NCBI GenBank assembly: GCA_017476605.1
Contig: JAFUZM010000339.1
Span: 23,393 to 87,392, forward strand
Direction of reading: 5' to 3'
Length of the DNA stretch: 64,000 nt
Source of the DNA: Clostridia bacterium
GTDB taxonomy: Bacteria; Bacillota; Clostridia; Christensenellales; Aristaeellaceae
In this document: piece after piece, positions 45,101-53,345 of the stretch
Layout of the letters: each line of letters opens with the position of its first letter
Numbering within the stretch: the first letter of the stretch is position 1
Position numbers and translations under genes: made by a program
The notes under the pieces: model-generated
What the model was told of the DNA's origin: nothing
Databases searched by the model: none
The model's input: only the letters and a program-made list of their open reading frames with translations

Positions 45101-48100
45101 GCGTATCCATCCGTAGAACGAACTGGCATCCCTTCAGCATCAACAAAGATAATTCTGAGAGCATTTCCCTCGTCGTCATTCTCACGTACTGTTCCGAATA
45201 CGCCTTTACTGTTCGATACCGGCTGTCCTTCCACGTCCACCCAGATTTCGGAGGCCAATGCATCATTTTCATCATAGGTTCTGCGTATGCCCGCCCGAAG
45301 ATCATCCGTCATAACCGGCTGGCTTTTGATGTCCATGTAGGTCAATCCTATTGTGCGCCCAAACCGATCGTATTCATACGAAATTCCCGCATAGCCGGTG
45401 CCTATATAAAGAGGATGTCCAGATAGGTCGAAATAGGTTTCTTTGGTTAAACGATCCATCTCCCCATAGGCACAATGTTTCATTGCATATCCATTGACAC
45501 AAAGCGTTGGCGCCTCATTCACATCCAAATAGCACTCGGTTGCAACCCGATAACGATCATCATAGGTTCTTAATAGCACTGCATAGCCACTCTGTGCTCG
45601 CACCGGTTCCCCATTTAGTCCCAGGTATTCAGTCCTGATCACATTTCCAAAATGGTCATATGCATAGCGAACAGATGCATATCCTGAACGGATCTTTTTA
45701 GGCTGTCCCTGAACATTCAGATAGGTTCTGACAAGCAGACGATCTTGTGCATCATACTGGCTATATGACCCTGCATATCCAATCGTTCCCTCAGTGATCT
45801 GCTGATTTGCATCATAGGTGAACTCAGAAACCTGATTGCCACGCACATCATAGGTTCTTCGGATCATTGCCGTTCCATTTTTCTTTGGTGTTAGTGCACC
45901 GGTTTCATCGAAATAGTATTCCGTAGCTATGTGAAAATCCGCGTCGTAGATGTAAACAGTTCCAGTAATCCGCTCTCTCGAGCGGGTTAATTTCCCCGAC
46001 TCATCATAATAAGTCTCCATCAGCTTATGCCCGAGGACATCCCGTTTCCAGATCGTACGGGCAACTCCCTGACGATTCAATACAGGATTTCCAGAAGCAT
46101 CACAGTAAATGGTTTGTGCCACAAAGCCAAGAGAATCATACCAATGCCTCATTTCAGTATATCCTGCACGAATACGAACCGGCTGTCCCTGGTTATCCAG
46201 GTACCGGGTCTGTGTGTTGCGATCTCTGAGATCATAGATATACTCAATAATTGCGTAGCCATCGCTCAGCATGGCCAGATTGCCATTATGATCAAAGTAG
46301 TTTACCCGTGTCACATTTCCGCGCCGGTCAAATTCTCTTGTGATATAGCTGTATCCATCAGGCCGCATGGTCAGTTTTCCCTTATCGTCATAATACGACT
46401 CTAGAATACAGTTTCGTCGCTTGTCAAACTGTCTGACCAATGCATAGAATCCTCCGTCACGGATCAGCACAGGCTGTCTGTTTTCATCCAGATAAGATTC
46501 TCTAATGCAATTATGCGCATTGTCGTATTCCATGAGACAGATCGCATATCCATCACGATTCATCACCAGATGGTTCTCTAGATCCAGATATTCCCGTCTG
46601 ATCACGTTCCCCTTTACATCCAGCTGACACCATGTTCTCCCATAGCCAGCCTTCAGCAATTTGGGATTTCCGTATCCATCATAATAAGTGAGCATATAGC
46701 TCTTTCGATCTGTGCTATATACCTTATGCGTATATGCATAATCCCGTCCACGCAATGCCAGAGAACCATCTGCTGCCTCATACTGTGTGGTCAAAACGGT
46801 TTCTCCGTCTTCATCATAGAATTGGACGGTTCGGGCATATCCCTCAATGGAATTAACCGTATTTCCAGCAATATCCAGAAACTCCACGGTTTCCAGATGA
46901 TTGCTGTCATTGTATGTAAACTGGCGTTTGTGCATGCCATACGCCGAAAGGGCCGGATTTCCCGAAACATCAAAATAGCTTTCACTCTCGCACGCACCCA
47001 TCAGGTAAGCATAATTGATCCTGCTGTAGCCATAGGCAATCATGATCGGATTGAGATTTGCATCAAGGTACTGACGAGCAATCAGCTGATCCGCATCATC
47101 ATAAGTATCCCGAACAGCAGAATATCCTTCATCCAGTACTATGGGATTCCCTTCTGCATCCTGCCAGATGGTTGTAATTTGATCATCTTCACGTTCATAG
47201 ACAATTTGAGCATACCCATATTTAGTTACCGCCGGACTTCCATCTGGATGATAGTAGGCTTCCCGAACCAGCATAGGCTTTTTATAATCTGTTTCAAGAT
47301 CCCATGTATAGGAAACCTTGCTGTATCCATCTGCACAGTCACAAAGTTCATTCTCTGAGTTGTAGTATGTCGTTGTTGCCAAATATTTGGTAGAATAGAA
47401 TGTATTTACCAGACGATGGTATCCAAGCCGTAATGCATCCACCGGCTCATCGGTCTCATCAAAATAACGAACCTCCTTGATGGAATTGTTCGTTGCAAAG
47501 CTCGTCTTGACACGGCTGTATCCCTCAAGAATTGTAGTCCGATTTCCCTCAGAATCGAAAAAGACGATGTCATTTTTCGCGCCGGTTTTAAAGTTTGTAT
47601 ACCAGAATGAAGAGAATCCCTCTGCCATGACCGACGGATTTCCTGTTTCGTCATAATAGCTGACAAGCGTTCCCCTTGCCTTGCTCTCTTTTCCATTGGC
47701 TTCTGTTAGTTTCATGCGCTCATATGTGACAGAGGCATACATGAGCTCCATGGCCTGACCTTCACTGCGCAGGTTGCGCTGCCACATGTCCATTCCCGGT
47801 TCATCTGTATTTTCTTTGGCATAATGTGGCGCTTCTGCGGAGCCACGCTGAACAATTGAAATCGGGTTTTCAAATTCGTCGTAATAGGTAATCGAGGTAA
47901 CGTAGTTTCCCTCGAAGGTCTTGCGCACAATGGAGTAGCCGAGTGACGCATTAAAGACATAATTCCCATCGGCATCCTTATACGCCCGACTCTTGAGATA
48001 GGTATCATGCTGATAGTCGCTCTCAACAATCGCATACCCTTCTCTATTATTCATGAGATTATCGTCTGCGTCGTAATATCCCTCATACCATGTTCGTGTT

Positions 48101-48615
48101 TTTTTAGATGCATTTGGCACAGGTTTGTTAACGGTTGCATAGTGTGCATATTGCGTCGAGGATCGCAACGGGTTTCCGTCTATCCCATAATTCCACGTTT
48201 CAATAAGGCGTCTGCCCTCATATGTGTTTACCTGTCGTGCATACTCATCCGGTCCCGAAACCAGATCACCCTCGGCATCTGTATATTCGACAAGCGTGAC
48301 TCGACCAACTCCGTTATAATTCTGTCTCTTTGTCGCCCACCCATGATCACCAACAACCGGCTCGCCATTGATATTTTGATACTGTGTCCGAACCAGATAA
48401 GAATCGCTGCCCCACGTATACAAAATCTGCGCGTATGTACGATCCTCAGGCTGAACCAGATTCCCGTTTGCATCCTCATAGTACTGCCGAATAATGCGAC
48501 CATGTGCATTTGCTTCAGTCCTCAATAGCAGGTCTTTAGCATACAGTGCATATGCAGTTTCCGTAAAACATATCAGTACAATTAAAAAAAGCATGAATGT
48601 CAAGTGCTTTTTCAT
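39181..48615 (-). CDS. Giant secreted protein of ~95 tandem 32-residue YD-like repeats
   Basis: 3144 residues without a break. Residues 1-24 are a signal peptide. From then on the chain is a near-continuous tandem array with a 32-residue period and consensus G-Y-A-x5-Y-D-x2-G-N-x3-E-x-Y-L-D-x2-G-x-P-V-x4. The pattern resembles RHS/YD repeats but with a longer, fixed period. Units are diverged at DNA level, so the array is old and maintained. There is no LPXTG, membrane anchor or catalytic domain; the array runs to the C terminus. SD AGGAGAG precedes ATG 48615. It sits in a transcript with CpsB/C/D-like genes and the deacetylase-like gene. Inference: an extracellular fibre or carbohydrate-binding scaffold. 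Confidence 0.85.
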   Translation of the reverse strand: MKKHLTFMLFLIVLICFTETAYALYAKDLLLRTEANAHGRIIRQYYEDANGNLVQPEDRTYAQILYTWGSDSYLVRTQYQNINGEPVVGDHGWATKRQNYNGVGRVTLVEYTDAEGDLVSGPDEYARQVNTYEGRRLIETWNYGIDGNPLRSSTQYAHYATVNKPVPNASKKTRTWYEGYYDADDNLMNNREGYAIVESDYQHDTYLKSRAYKDADGNYVFNASLGYSIVRKTFEGNYVTSITYYDEFENPISIVQRGSAEAPHYAKENTDEPGMDMWQRNLRSEGQAMELMYASVTYERMKLTEANGKESKARGTLVSYYDETGNPSVMAEGFSSFWYTNFKTGAKNDIVFFDSEGNRTTILEGYSRVKTSFATNNSIKEVRYFDETDEPVDALRLGYHRLVNTFYSTKYLATTTYYNSENELCDCADGYSKVSYTWDLETDYKKPMLVREAYYHPDGSPAVTKYGYAQIVYEREDDQITTIWQDAEGNPIVLDEGYSAVRDTYDDADQLIARQYLDANLNPIMIAYGYSRINYAYLMGACESESYFDVSGNPALSAYGMHKRQFTYNDSNHLETVEFLDIAGNTVNSIEGYARTVQFYDEDGETVLTTQYEAADGSLALRGRDYAYTHKVYSTDRKSYMLTYYDGYGNPKLLKAGYGRTWCQLDVKGNVIRREYLDLENHLVMNRDGYAICLMEYDNAHNCIRESYLDENRQPVLIRDGGFYALVRQFDKRRNCILESYYDDKGKLTMRPDGYSYITREFDRRGNVTRVNYFDHNGNLAMLSDGYAIIEYIYDLRDRNTQTRYLDNQGQPVRIRAGYTEMRHWYDSLGFVAQTIYCDASGNPVLNRQGVARTIWKRDVLGHKLMETYYDESGKLTRSRERITGTVYIYDADFHIATEYYFDETGALTPKKNGTAMIRRTYDVRGNQVSEFTYDANQQITEGTIGYAGSYSQYDAQDRLLVRTYLNVQGQPKKIRSGYASVRYAYDHFGNVIRTEYLGLNGEPVRAQSGYAVLLRTYDDRYRVATECYLDVNEAPTLCVNGYAMKHCAYGEMDRLTKETYFDLSGHPLYIGTGYAGISYEYDRFGRTIGLTYMDIKSQPVMTDDLRAGIRRTYDENDALASEIWVDVEGQPVSNSKGVFGTVRENDDEGNALRIIFVDAEGMPVRSTDGYAVSAQTFDDRGNVLSRVYLDTDGQRVTLIDGTSAERFVYDALDREIRHSYLDTEDQPVLLPELYCSIETTYDDLGNIIQRQYLNEQAVPALRRSGYAIIRYRYNDLGLESETSYYGPDGTLILLPSGYARIEKMYNAQGLLVDERTLDTDGLPTVNRSGYAERVISYDENLRKQEEDYLDESQKAIMIDTGYAGITYRYDEEGNPSELTYLGIDGKPVVTRNGYAGIRRTYANRRVETEMYLTSAGEPTLRNEGYAGVQYTRNQRGDILNTLFLNTDGQAATLRNGYTQIQRDVNALGLVEREICLDAGGQSVLRYEGYAGKTYTYDDRQQVISETYIDTDGQPILGPEEYATIRYMRNSYGDVIHLEYLDVDMHMIRNKSGYAQSDRDLDAMGNVLAERYLDENGAAVLCKDGYASVRKTYNTLNQVIEEHYLNRQGNPAYLSGTQSGHRLAYDARGRIILETFLDVDGTEMVHTSGYAQIATEYDALGRVARLSYRGLTGEAMLNRNKVASLTRTYDLHSAIILEQYFDTDGQLTLCRDGYAQLHRQNDDNGYAVLTWYTDTQDVPVERQAGYFAIAQQTDEHGNVLRQVYLDAGGNSIMTRNGYAAIEMRYDERGRCIGEIRLGTDDEPVLGADHYAARLFTCDERGNRIGIVYLNDRLNPTIIKSGYAAERMRVDSLGRVIETWYLDLDGKTVMGRSGYAGIHRTYDEDGNLTGIQYLNPSGDCVLNRSGYAAVSYLVDEYGRTVETTTLDDNLMPVARNGYVTVRLTYSRDGLVEERAYLDAQGQLALNQDGYSRIQYTYDADRFVLTERYLGRDLTPAYANSGAAMIRYLRDAMGNAIETTYLDAYEQPMTATNNVTTIEREFDAYGQKTAERYLDVTGNPARHTSGYFGYRQTFDSHGNRTRIVYLDVDGNPMRLSGNYAGLTYTFDLFGQQLSETAIDEQGNPTRRSNRSVSRFMIYDDWGQMLGEQFTDGQGYPVKTTSGYAEHRYTYDDLGNRILEKFYDESGNEITLAAGYAAVGTTYDVDGNALRTTYLDADGSPVRQKSGYAMIDRTRDDRGNVLLEQYLDAEGIRINLSTGYAAIHYTRDEQGREITRLYADADDKPAMIAQGYARYDRTYNERGNVVRESYADADGKPVVIRSGYASIVNEYEKNRLVRTLTYDTDGVLCSNAQGYAVQERSYNDKGLLEWECMLDEEKNPVMSTSRYAAVHREYDANAQVTCITYCDTALNPVKLPAGYESVEYTYERARVTEERYLAAGSLVLNNQLYAVVRKTYDEDGNILAEHYFDASFLPVRARGGFAGILRAYDGEGHVLKETTVDEQDNLLNRSSGYAVHCYSYDERGNRISESYLDDSGERCSLRDGTSGILYTYDERDRNTRRVYLDTEDHLTVIRSGYAQVQMIYDELDRKVQEMYLDADGMPVVLKKEYSGLAFEYDLAGHEIRRWYLDDKAVPVMTLDETASISSQYDLWGRLIGQQYYDESGVLTANVDDYDTIVYDLDLQGNRIAERTYKQGELVLSKRGYAQLIRTVVSDYEQIIDYLDIFGSPVLLPDGYAHVYRVLDDLGNAILETYTDENDEVIENTRGYASIRRTYDELSRVILQQYLSQEGTPVTVREGYSAVETEYNDAGDAYLLRYLNADMLPVMIRSGYSIIEREFDAYGRVSYERYSDTQNQRVMRPEGYGAKAIGYDEKDRICLEKYYDTEDVPTMTKDRYAGFERTFDEDDRIIWEAYFNLDGSYIHFSEGYCIVEIEYDYSNNPSVYRYYDQENLPAVLFKGYSIKKLMYDENRNIIRESYFDALDYPIRSSDGYAAVEWKYDLKGRVTGEYYLDESGFPMLCPDGYAAISYELDDAGQIVQQTYLGISGMPEMLPDHYAAVQMKYDEKGHLIRETYLDTENRPVMTKMGYVSIFWSYDEDGYVVSEMYLNENGISIALADGTARKTFEVDALGQVLRTHRLDLFDNEIEE

Positions 48616-48735
48616 TGCTCACTCTCCTGATTGCAACTTCAAAATGGCACTTTCCCATTCATGCACAATAAAAACATCGCCAACCGGTCATTCGGCACCT
48701 CATTGAGACGTCCTATTCCCGCAGGCAGACAGACA

Positions 48736-49464
48736 TTATTCGATATAAGCGCCATTCCATATTTGATTGGGTAGATATACACAAAGCGATTCTGCAGCTT
48801 CCGCTCCAAAGAAAGACGCAAGCTCATCATACGCCAGCTTCATTCTGCAGCATCTGGTATCGGTATTGTGTGCATCGGATGCAACTACATCAATCTGCCC
48901 TGATTCCAGCATGCGAAGCGGCCACTTGTCATCAAACAGCCGTTTGGCATGCAAACCCTGAATAACAGTCAAGGCATTCATCTGTGCAATTACACCATAC
49001 CGTTCTTTCAGCTCCCTAAGCCGATCTTTTTTCCGCAGTGTTGCGTAACGTTCAACATGAGCAAATATCGGAAGAAACCCTTCTACACAAAGATGCAGCG
49101 CTGCTTCAACAATCTTCTCATACGATTCAGCAGGATAAAACTCAACAAGAACATATCGGGTACCGTTCAATGTCGGAATCTTTCCTTCCGCAAGGAGCCT
49201 TGGAACCGAGGGGTACCACAGAATCTCACTTCCTGACGCCAATTCCAGGGTATACTTTTTTTCTCGAATATACGCACGTTCCTCTTCAAGATGCTCCTCA
49301 TAAGTCTGCATCGGAAATGGTTCCACTGCAGGAGTCGCATGGCTTGTACAGATGATTCTTTTCACACCTTGGCTACAAGCCATATCCATCATAGCCTCTG
49401 CATCCTCAAGCGTCTGTGCACCATCATCCACACCATAGACGATATGCGTATGAATTTCCGTCAT
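48736..49464 (-). CDS. CpsB/YwqE-type PHP-family protein-tyrosine phosphatase
   Basis: 242 residues from ATG 49464. M-T-E-I-H-T-H-I-V-Y-G-V-D-D-G-A is the PHP metal site at the N terminus, C-T-S-H-A-T-P the second, F-A-H-V-E-R-Y the third and A-S-D-A-H-N-T the last. The enzyme removes phosphate from the tyrosine cluster of the kinase encoded just upstream, whose 3' end it overlaps by 41 bases. Longer in-frame codons upstream are the kinase gene read in another frame. Confidence 0.9.
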   Translation of the reverse strand: MTEIHTHIVYGVDDGAQTLEDAEAMMDMACSQGVKRIICTSHATPAVEPFPMQTYEEHLEEERAYIREKKYTLELASGSEILWYPSVPRLLAEGKIPTLNGTRYVLVEFYPAESYEKIVEAALHLCVEGFLPIFAHVERYATLRKKDRLRELKERYGVIAQMNALTVIQGLHAKRLFDDKWPLRMLESGQIDVVASDAHNTDTRCCRMKLAYDELASFFGAEAAESLCVYLPNQIWNGAYIE

Positions 49465-50224
49465 TGAGACTGCTTCCCATCTTTCCCCTTTTTTTGGATT
49501 CCCCCACCCGTTTTCCGTTCTCAGTATAGTATTTCGAGTAGTAATGCTTGTAGTAGCCCTTGTTGTAGTACTTCTTTGCCACAAAGGAATCCACAGACAC
49601 ATTATTGATGATTCCGCCAAGGATCGGACATCCACTTTGCTTTATTTGACGCTGTGCATCCGCAATTTCTCTTCTTCTTGTTTTATTGTACGAAAAAACG
49701 AGAACGCAACCATCACAGTGAGGTGCGATCACGGCTGCATCCACCACCAGACCAACCGGCGGTGCATCGACAAGAACGAAATCAAATTTGCTTGCGAGTA
49801 GATTAAGCAAATCATCCAACGCCTGCGTATCCAGAAGCTGAATAGGGCTTACCAAAAGACGCCCTACAGGCACAAGATATAATCCTGAGATGTTTGTTTC
49901 ATAAACAACATCTGTAATTTCACTATATCCCGCCAGATAGTGTGCCAAACCCACCGGTTCATCTTCTGTATGAATTCGATAATTTCTCATCATAACAGAA
50001 CGTCGGAGATCTGCATCGACAACACAAACGGTGTTCCCACGTTTTGTCAGATTTTTTGCCAAGTGCAAAACCGTATACGTTTTCCCATCACCAGCATCAC
50101 AACTGGTGAAGATGATTTTCTTTTTTTCTTTTCCGGCAAAGATCAGATTGGAGCTGATCGTATTCAGCGCTTCTGTTCCTGAGTAATCCAGTTCACTGAT
50201 ATTGCCGATCTCGCATTGCTTCAT
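49424..50224 (-). CDS. BY-kinase (CpsD/CapB type tyrosine autokinase)
   Basis: 266 residues. Walker A S-C-D-A-G-D-G-K-T, Walker A' C-V-V-D-A-D-L-R-R-S and Walker B F-V-L-V-D-A-P-P mark the bacterial tyrosine kinase fold. The C-terminal tyrosine cluster (Y-Y-N-K-G-Y-Y-K-H-Y-Y-S-K-Y-Y) is the autophosphorylation tail. Kinase, activator (CpsC-like) and phosphatase (CpsB-like) genes are contiguous and overlap. In other bacteria this triad sets polymer chain length and export. Confidence 0.93.
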   Translation of the reverse strand: MKQCEIGNISELDYSGTEALNTISSNLIFAGKEKKKIIFTSCDAGDGKTYTVLHLAKNLTKRGNTVCVVDADLRRSVMMRNYRIHTEDEPVGLAHYLAGYSEITDVVYETNISGLYLVPVGRLLVSPIQLLDTQALDDLLNLLASKFDFVLVDAPPVGLVVDAAVIAPHCDGCVLVFSYNKTRRREIADAQRQIKQSGCPILGGIINNVSVDSFVAKKYYNKGYYKHYYSKYYTENGKRVGESKKRGKMGSSLNDGNSYAYRLWCG

Positions 50225-51060
50225 GCCTGATTCCTCACTCTCCGATTTTGCCTTCCCGCTTTCTGCTCCGGCATCATGCCAAGTATTGGTATGGAGAGAT
50301 ATTTTTCGACATCCTCACTGTTGCGAACGCGGTCATCCACCAGGAAAGTAAGCAGAACAATTCCACAGCTCAGTACAAAGCCTGCCGCAAACCCAATTAC
50401 AATATTTTTTATAAGGTTTGGGCTGGATGGCTTCGATGGCCATAATGCCTCCATAAAAATGCTAGGCTGCTGAGTATCCATGGTTGCTGCAATGAATTCA
50501 CGTGCAACTTGTGCATATGTATCAGCCAGTACTTTTGCTTCGTCCGGCGAGATAGATGTGGCTGTAATATACAAAATACGTGTATTCGTTGGATTCTTGA
50601 GAGAAATCATACCTTCCAAGGCATCATATGTATAATCCAACCCAAGTCTCTGTAGTACAGTCTCCTGGACATGCCAGTTTGAAAAGACCTCAGAATAATC
50701 GCTTGTCAGGCTGGAACCAATCTGCAAATCAGAGAGATTAATTGCTGAATCCTGACGATTTACCACATACAATCCGGAGGTCGCTGAATACTTTGGTTTA
50801 ATCAGAAAAACTGTAATCAATCCAGCAATAACAGCCAGGATGACTGATGTAAGAATGATCCAGAGTGCATTTTCAAGGAGCCGATACATTAAAGCAATCA
50901 GATCAATTTCCAATTCGTCATCATCAGTTCGATTCTCTACCAACTGCAATTCCCCAGCCTGATCCATAGCTACGACTTGCCTTGGTGCTGATTTAAAATT
51001 GTTTTGCATACCTTTTTTTGTTCTTTCTGTTCGGCTCATTTGCAGATGCGAATCATTCAC
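50221..51060 (-). CDS. CpsC/Wzz-type polysaccharide co-polymerase, kinase activator
   Basis: 279 residues with two membrane segments (~66-92 and ~225-250) flanking an extracellular loop with Y-S-A-T-S-G-L-Y and L-A-D-T-Y-A-Q-V-A. P-x-x-P-S-S-P-N before the second segment is the usual Wzz proline motif. The cytoplasmic N-terminal extension (~60 residues) is longer than usual. ATGA overlap couples it to the kinase gene. It would activate the BY-kinase. Confidence 0.9.
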   Translation of the reverse strand: MNDSHLQMSRTERTKKGMQNNFKSAPRQVVAMDQAGELQLVENRTDDDELEIDLIALMYRLLENALWIILTSVILAVIAGLITVFLIKPKYSATSGLYVVNRQDSAINLSDLQIGSSLTSDYSEVFSNWHVQETVLQRLGLDYTYDALEGMISLKNPTNTRILYITATSISPDEAKVLADTYAQVAREFIAATMDTQQPSIFMEALWPSKPSSPNLIKNIVIGFAAGFVLSCGIVLLTFLVDDRVRNSEDVEKYLSIPILGMMPEQKAGRQNRRVRNQA

Positions 51061-51307
51061 CCTGCTGCTGAATAATTCGCATCTGCCATATAATCATATA
51101 TCTGCGCGTAGTGATTTGTTCCATTCCCCCTTGCGCATATTTCACTTCTGTCACAGACATGATTGCGTTTGCCTGACTGTTCAGCATAAATACTCTGGGC
51201 CGCAACCACAGGATTTGCTTCTAAGGGATAGAATAGAACATTGGAACATAATACGATTTGATTCGTATTATGTTCCAAATGTCATAGTGCATTTTTATAA
51301 GTTGATC
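51061..51307. other. Spacer with perfect 16-base inverted repeat
   Basis: TTGGAACATAATACGA (51241-51256) and TCGTATTATGTTCCAA (51263-51278) pair fully around a 6-base loop. It lies after the secreted-protein gene and before cpsC. It may terminate or process the transcript, or bind a regulator. No gene is seen. Confidence 0.55.
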
Positions 51308-51925
51308 TTATTCGCCTTTATCAATGACTACATCAATGTTATACGGTTTCCCAGATTCTGCAAGCTCTTCCGGCAGATCAATAACCAGTTTGCCGTCCAC
51401 CACTTTATACTTCACAGATTTGCGAACAAGCTTGCCATCTGCGCCAATATAGGTCACAAAGACCACAACTTTTTTATTTTCCAAATCATCTTCTTGGATA
51501 GTCTTCAGCTCATCAATATTGATAGAAGCTGTTTTGTCGGCAGAGCTGACAGTAGCAAATTTGCTACTCTTGGACTCAACCAGAGACGGTTTTGCCATTG
51601 CTGCGACTACTTCGTCTACATAGTCTGCCTTAACCGCTTCAGGATTCCCAGCATACTGTGCCTGATAGCTAGCCAGCTTTTCCTCATCGGTTTCCTCTTC
51701 CTCAGTTACAACAACCGGAGCTGTTGCCGCTGTGGTAGAGGATGATGATGAATCATCCGAATCATCTGAACCGCTGTCACTGCTTGCCGTTGCGTCACCA
51801 GTGTTGGCAGCCGGAGATGGCGTCTTTTCGGGTGCTACTGTTGGCGTTGCAGATTCTGCCAGAGCAAAAGACATTGAGAGAACCATGATGAGTACTGCGA
51901 TGGCGATTGCAAGATACTTTTTCAT
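51308..51925 (-). CDS. Secreted Ser/Asp/Thr-rich protein
   Basis: 205 residues from ATG 51925 (GGGGAG upstream). A signal peptide (M-K-K-Y-L-A-I-A ... A-L-A-E) is followed by a low-complexity linker rich in Pro, Thr, Ser and Asp (~25-75). After that comes a folded C-terminal domain containing V-V-V-F-V-T-Y and K-Y-K-V-V-D-G-K-L-V-I-D. No family is recognised. It lies between the LCP gene and the kinase operon and could be an extracellular partner of the giant repeat protein. Confidence 0.75.
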   Translation of the reverse strand: MKKYLAIAIAVLIMVLSMSFALAESATPTVAPEKTPSPAANTGDATASSDSGSDDSDDSSSSSTTAATAPVVVTEEEETDEEKLASYQAQYAGNPEAVKADYVDEVVAAMAKPSLVESKSSKFATVSSADKTASINIDELKTIQEDDLENKKVVVFVTYIGADGKLVRKSVKYKVVDGKLVIDLPEELAESGKPYNIDVVIDKGE

Positions 51926-51966
51926 TTTTTCCACTCCCCTTAAAAAATATATATCAAAAGCACATG

Positions 51967-52953
51967 TCAAATGGGTTCGTAATAATGAGATGTCACCCAT
52001 TCATCAATGCTCTTCTGATCTGCGTAAAAGCGAGCATAACCACCAGGACTCATATCCGAATATCCATCCAGAGTCTCAATCGGCTCAATCGTATACTTAT
52101 ATGCCCGGTTCAGCTCATTGATAATCCGCCCGTAGGCGAGGTCCGTAAATGTGATCTCACGTAGATCGTCCACAAAGGAATTGATAAACTCTTTTTCCTT
52201 GGATGTCCGTTCGCGAACGATTTGAATAGCACCACTAAGATATGCCCGATGCCGTCGCATCCGGTTGGTGTTTGTTCCATCCGCAACGTTCATCCGTTCA
52301 TGCAGATATTCTGCCGCCTGATCATCCGTGAGTTTCAGCGTTGCACCCACATACATGAGTGGATCGTAGTCAGTAAAGTCATCCTCCAACGTAACTGTCA
52401 CTCCACCCAGCGCATGATTGAGCTTTGCGATATCCGCCAGCTTCATCGTTGCATATCCATCAATTGTGATGTTGTTGAGAAGTCTCTGCACTGCTTCCAC
52501 AGCGTGACGGTTATTTTCCTCCCGGGTTGCTCCATATGCGTGAGCAAGACATATCTGCCATTCTCTGAGACCAACGTCATCACCAACGATGCCAAGTACG
52601 GTAATCATTGCCATGGTATTTCGGTCCAGTTGCAGAATATTGACCTTTTTCGAATCGTGATCTAATACGATCACCAAAAGAGAATCCGCCTGACCGCCGT
52701 CTCTAAATCCTTGCTGACGATCATTTTGCTTGTCGATACCCATTAGGAGAAAAGTTTCTACATTCCATTTTCTCCCATATATCTGCCCATCTATTTCAAC
52801 CGTTTCCCGCTGTCCGAAGCCCTCACTCATCGTTCCACGTTGTTGGACCTGGCTGGTATTCCGTATCCCAATTCCAACAAGCACAAGAGCAATCAGGATC
52901 AGAATGCTGAGCAGAATCAGAATGATTCGCTGTGATCTTCTTCGAATATGCAT
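51967..52953 (-). CDS. LytR-CpsA-Psr (LCP) family protein
   Basis: 328 residues: N-terminal membrane segment (~10-30), then the LCP domain with F-L-L-M-G-I-D-K, Q-A-D-S-L-L-V-I, N-I-L-Q-L-D-R-N-T and N-R-M-R-R-H-R-A-Y. LCP enzymes transfer lipid-linked glycopolymers to peptidoglycan. It heads the minus-strand matrix locus. The G8 tract in the putative promoter (see 53056-53085) lies ~100 bases upstream. Confidence 0.92.
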   Translation of the reverse strand: MHIRRRSQRIILILLSILILIALVLVGIGIRNTSQVQQRGTMSEGFGQRETVEIDGQIYGRKWNVETFLLMGIDKQNDRQQGFRDGGQADSLLVIVLDHDSKKVNILQLDRNTMAMITVLGIVGDDVGLREWQICLAHAYGATREENNRHAVEAVQRLLNNITIDGYATMKLADIAKLNHALGGVTVTLEDDFTDYDPLMYVGATLKLTDDQAAEYLHERMNVADGTNTNRMRRHRAYLSGAIQIVRERTSKEKEFINSFVDDLREITFTDLAYGRIINELNRAYKYTIEPIETLDGYSDMSPGGYARFYADQKSIDEWVTSHYYEPI

Positions 52954-53345
52954 AACCTTTGTTCACAAATCCACGCGAAATATCACCATCTGGCAAAACT
53001 TAAAACCTTCCTCATCGACTTATACCATTGATTCCCATAAGCCTCAACTATATTGATTTTAACCCCCCCCATAAACGATTGTAAACATCTTCCCTTCAAA
53101 TGTTAAGAATTGGACATTTCCTTGACGATACTGTTTATCCATTGTCGTAGCCCTATCTTTCTGTCCAACCTTCCGTCAAAATGAACAAAATACGACTTTT
53201 AGCCGTGATCCAACACGAATCACGGCTGATTTCTGTTTTCATTTTCCCAGTCCCAACCCAATAATCCAAAAATGAAGAACCGCATGTAGAACAGTACGAA
53301 TCAAAAATACGTTCCTATTCATTTTACTTTATTCAATAAGCCCTT
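52954..53345. other. Regulatory spacer between regulator and LCP gene
   Basis: This spacer contains the putative G-tract promoter (53056-53085). It also contains a hairpin, AGCCGTGAT (53201-53209) with ATCACGGCT (53219-53227), which may end the regulator transcript. No gene is seen. Confidence 0.55.
53056..53085 (-). promoter_or_regulatory. Putative promoter of the matrix locus with a G8 tract in its spacer
   Basis: On the minus strand TTTACA (53085-53080) and TAAAAT (53061-53056) are separated by 18 bases, eight of which are a G run (53070-53063). Loss of one G would give the optimal 17-base spacing. A start would lie ~95 bases before the LCP gene ATG. The boxes match consensus at 5 of 6 each. 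It is a prediction, not proven. Confidence 0.5.

Noticed and set aside
53201-53227. Hairpin as a riboswitch of the LCP locus
   Set aside because: It lies upstream of the putative promoter boxes, so it belongs to the regulator side and is more likely a terminator.
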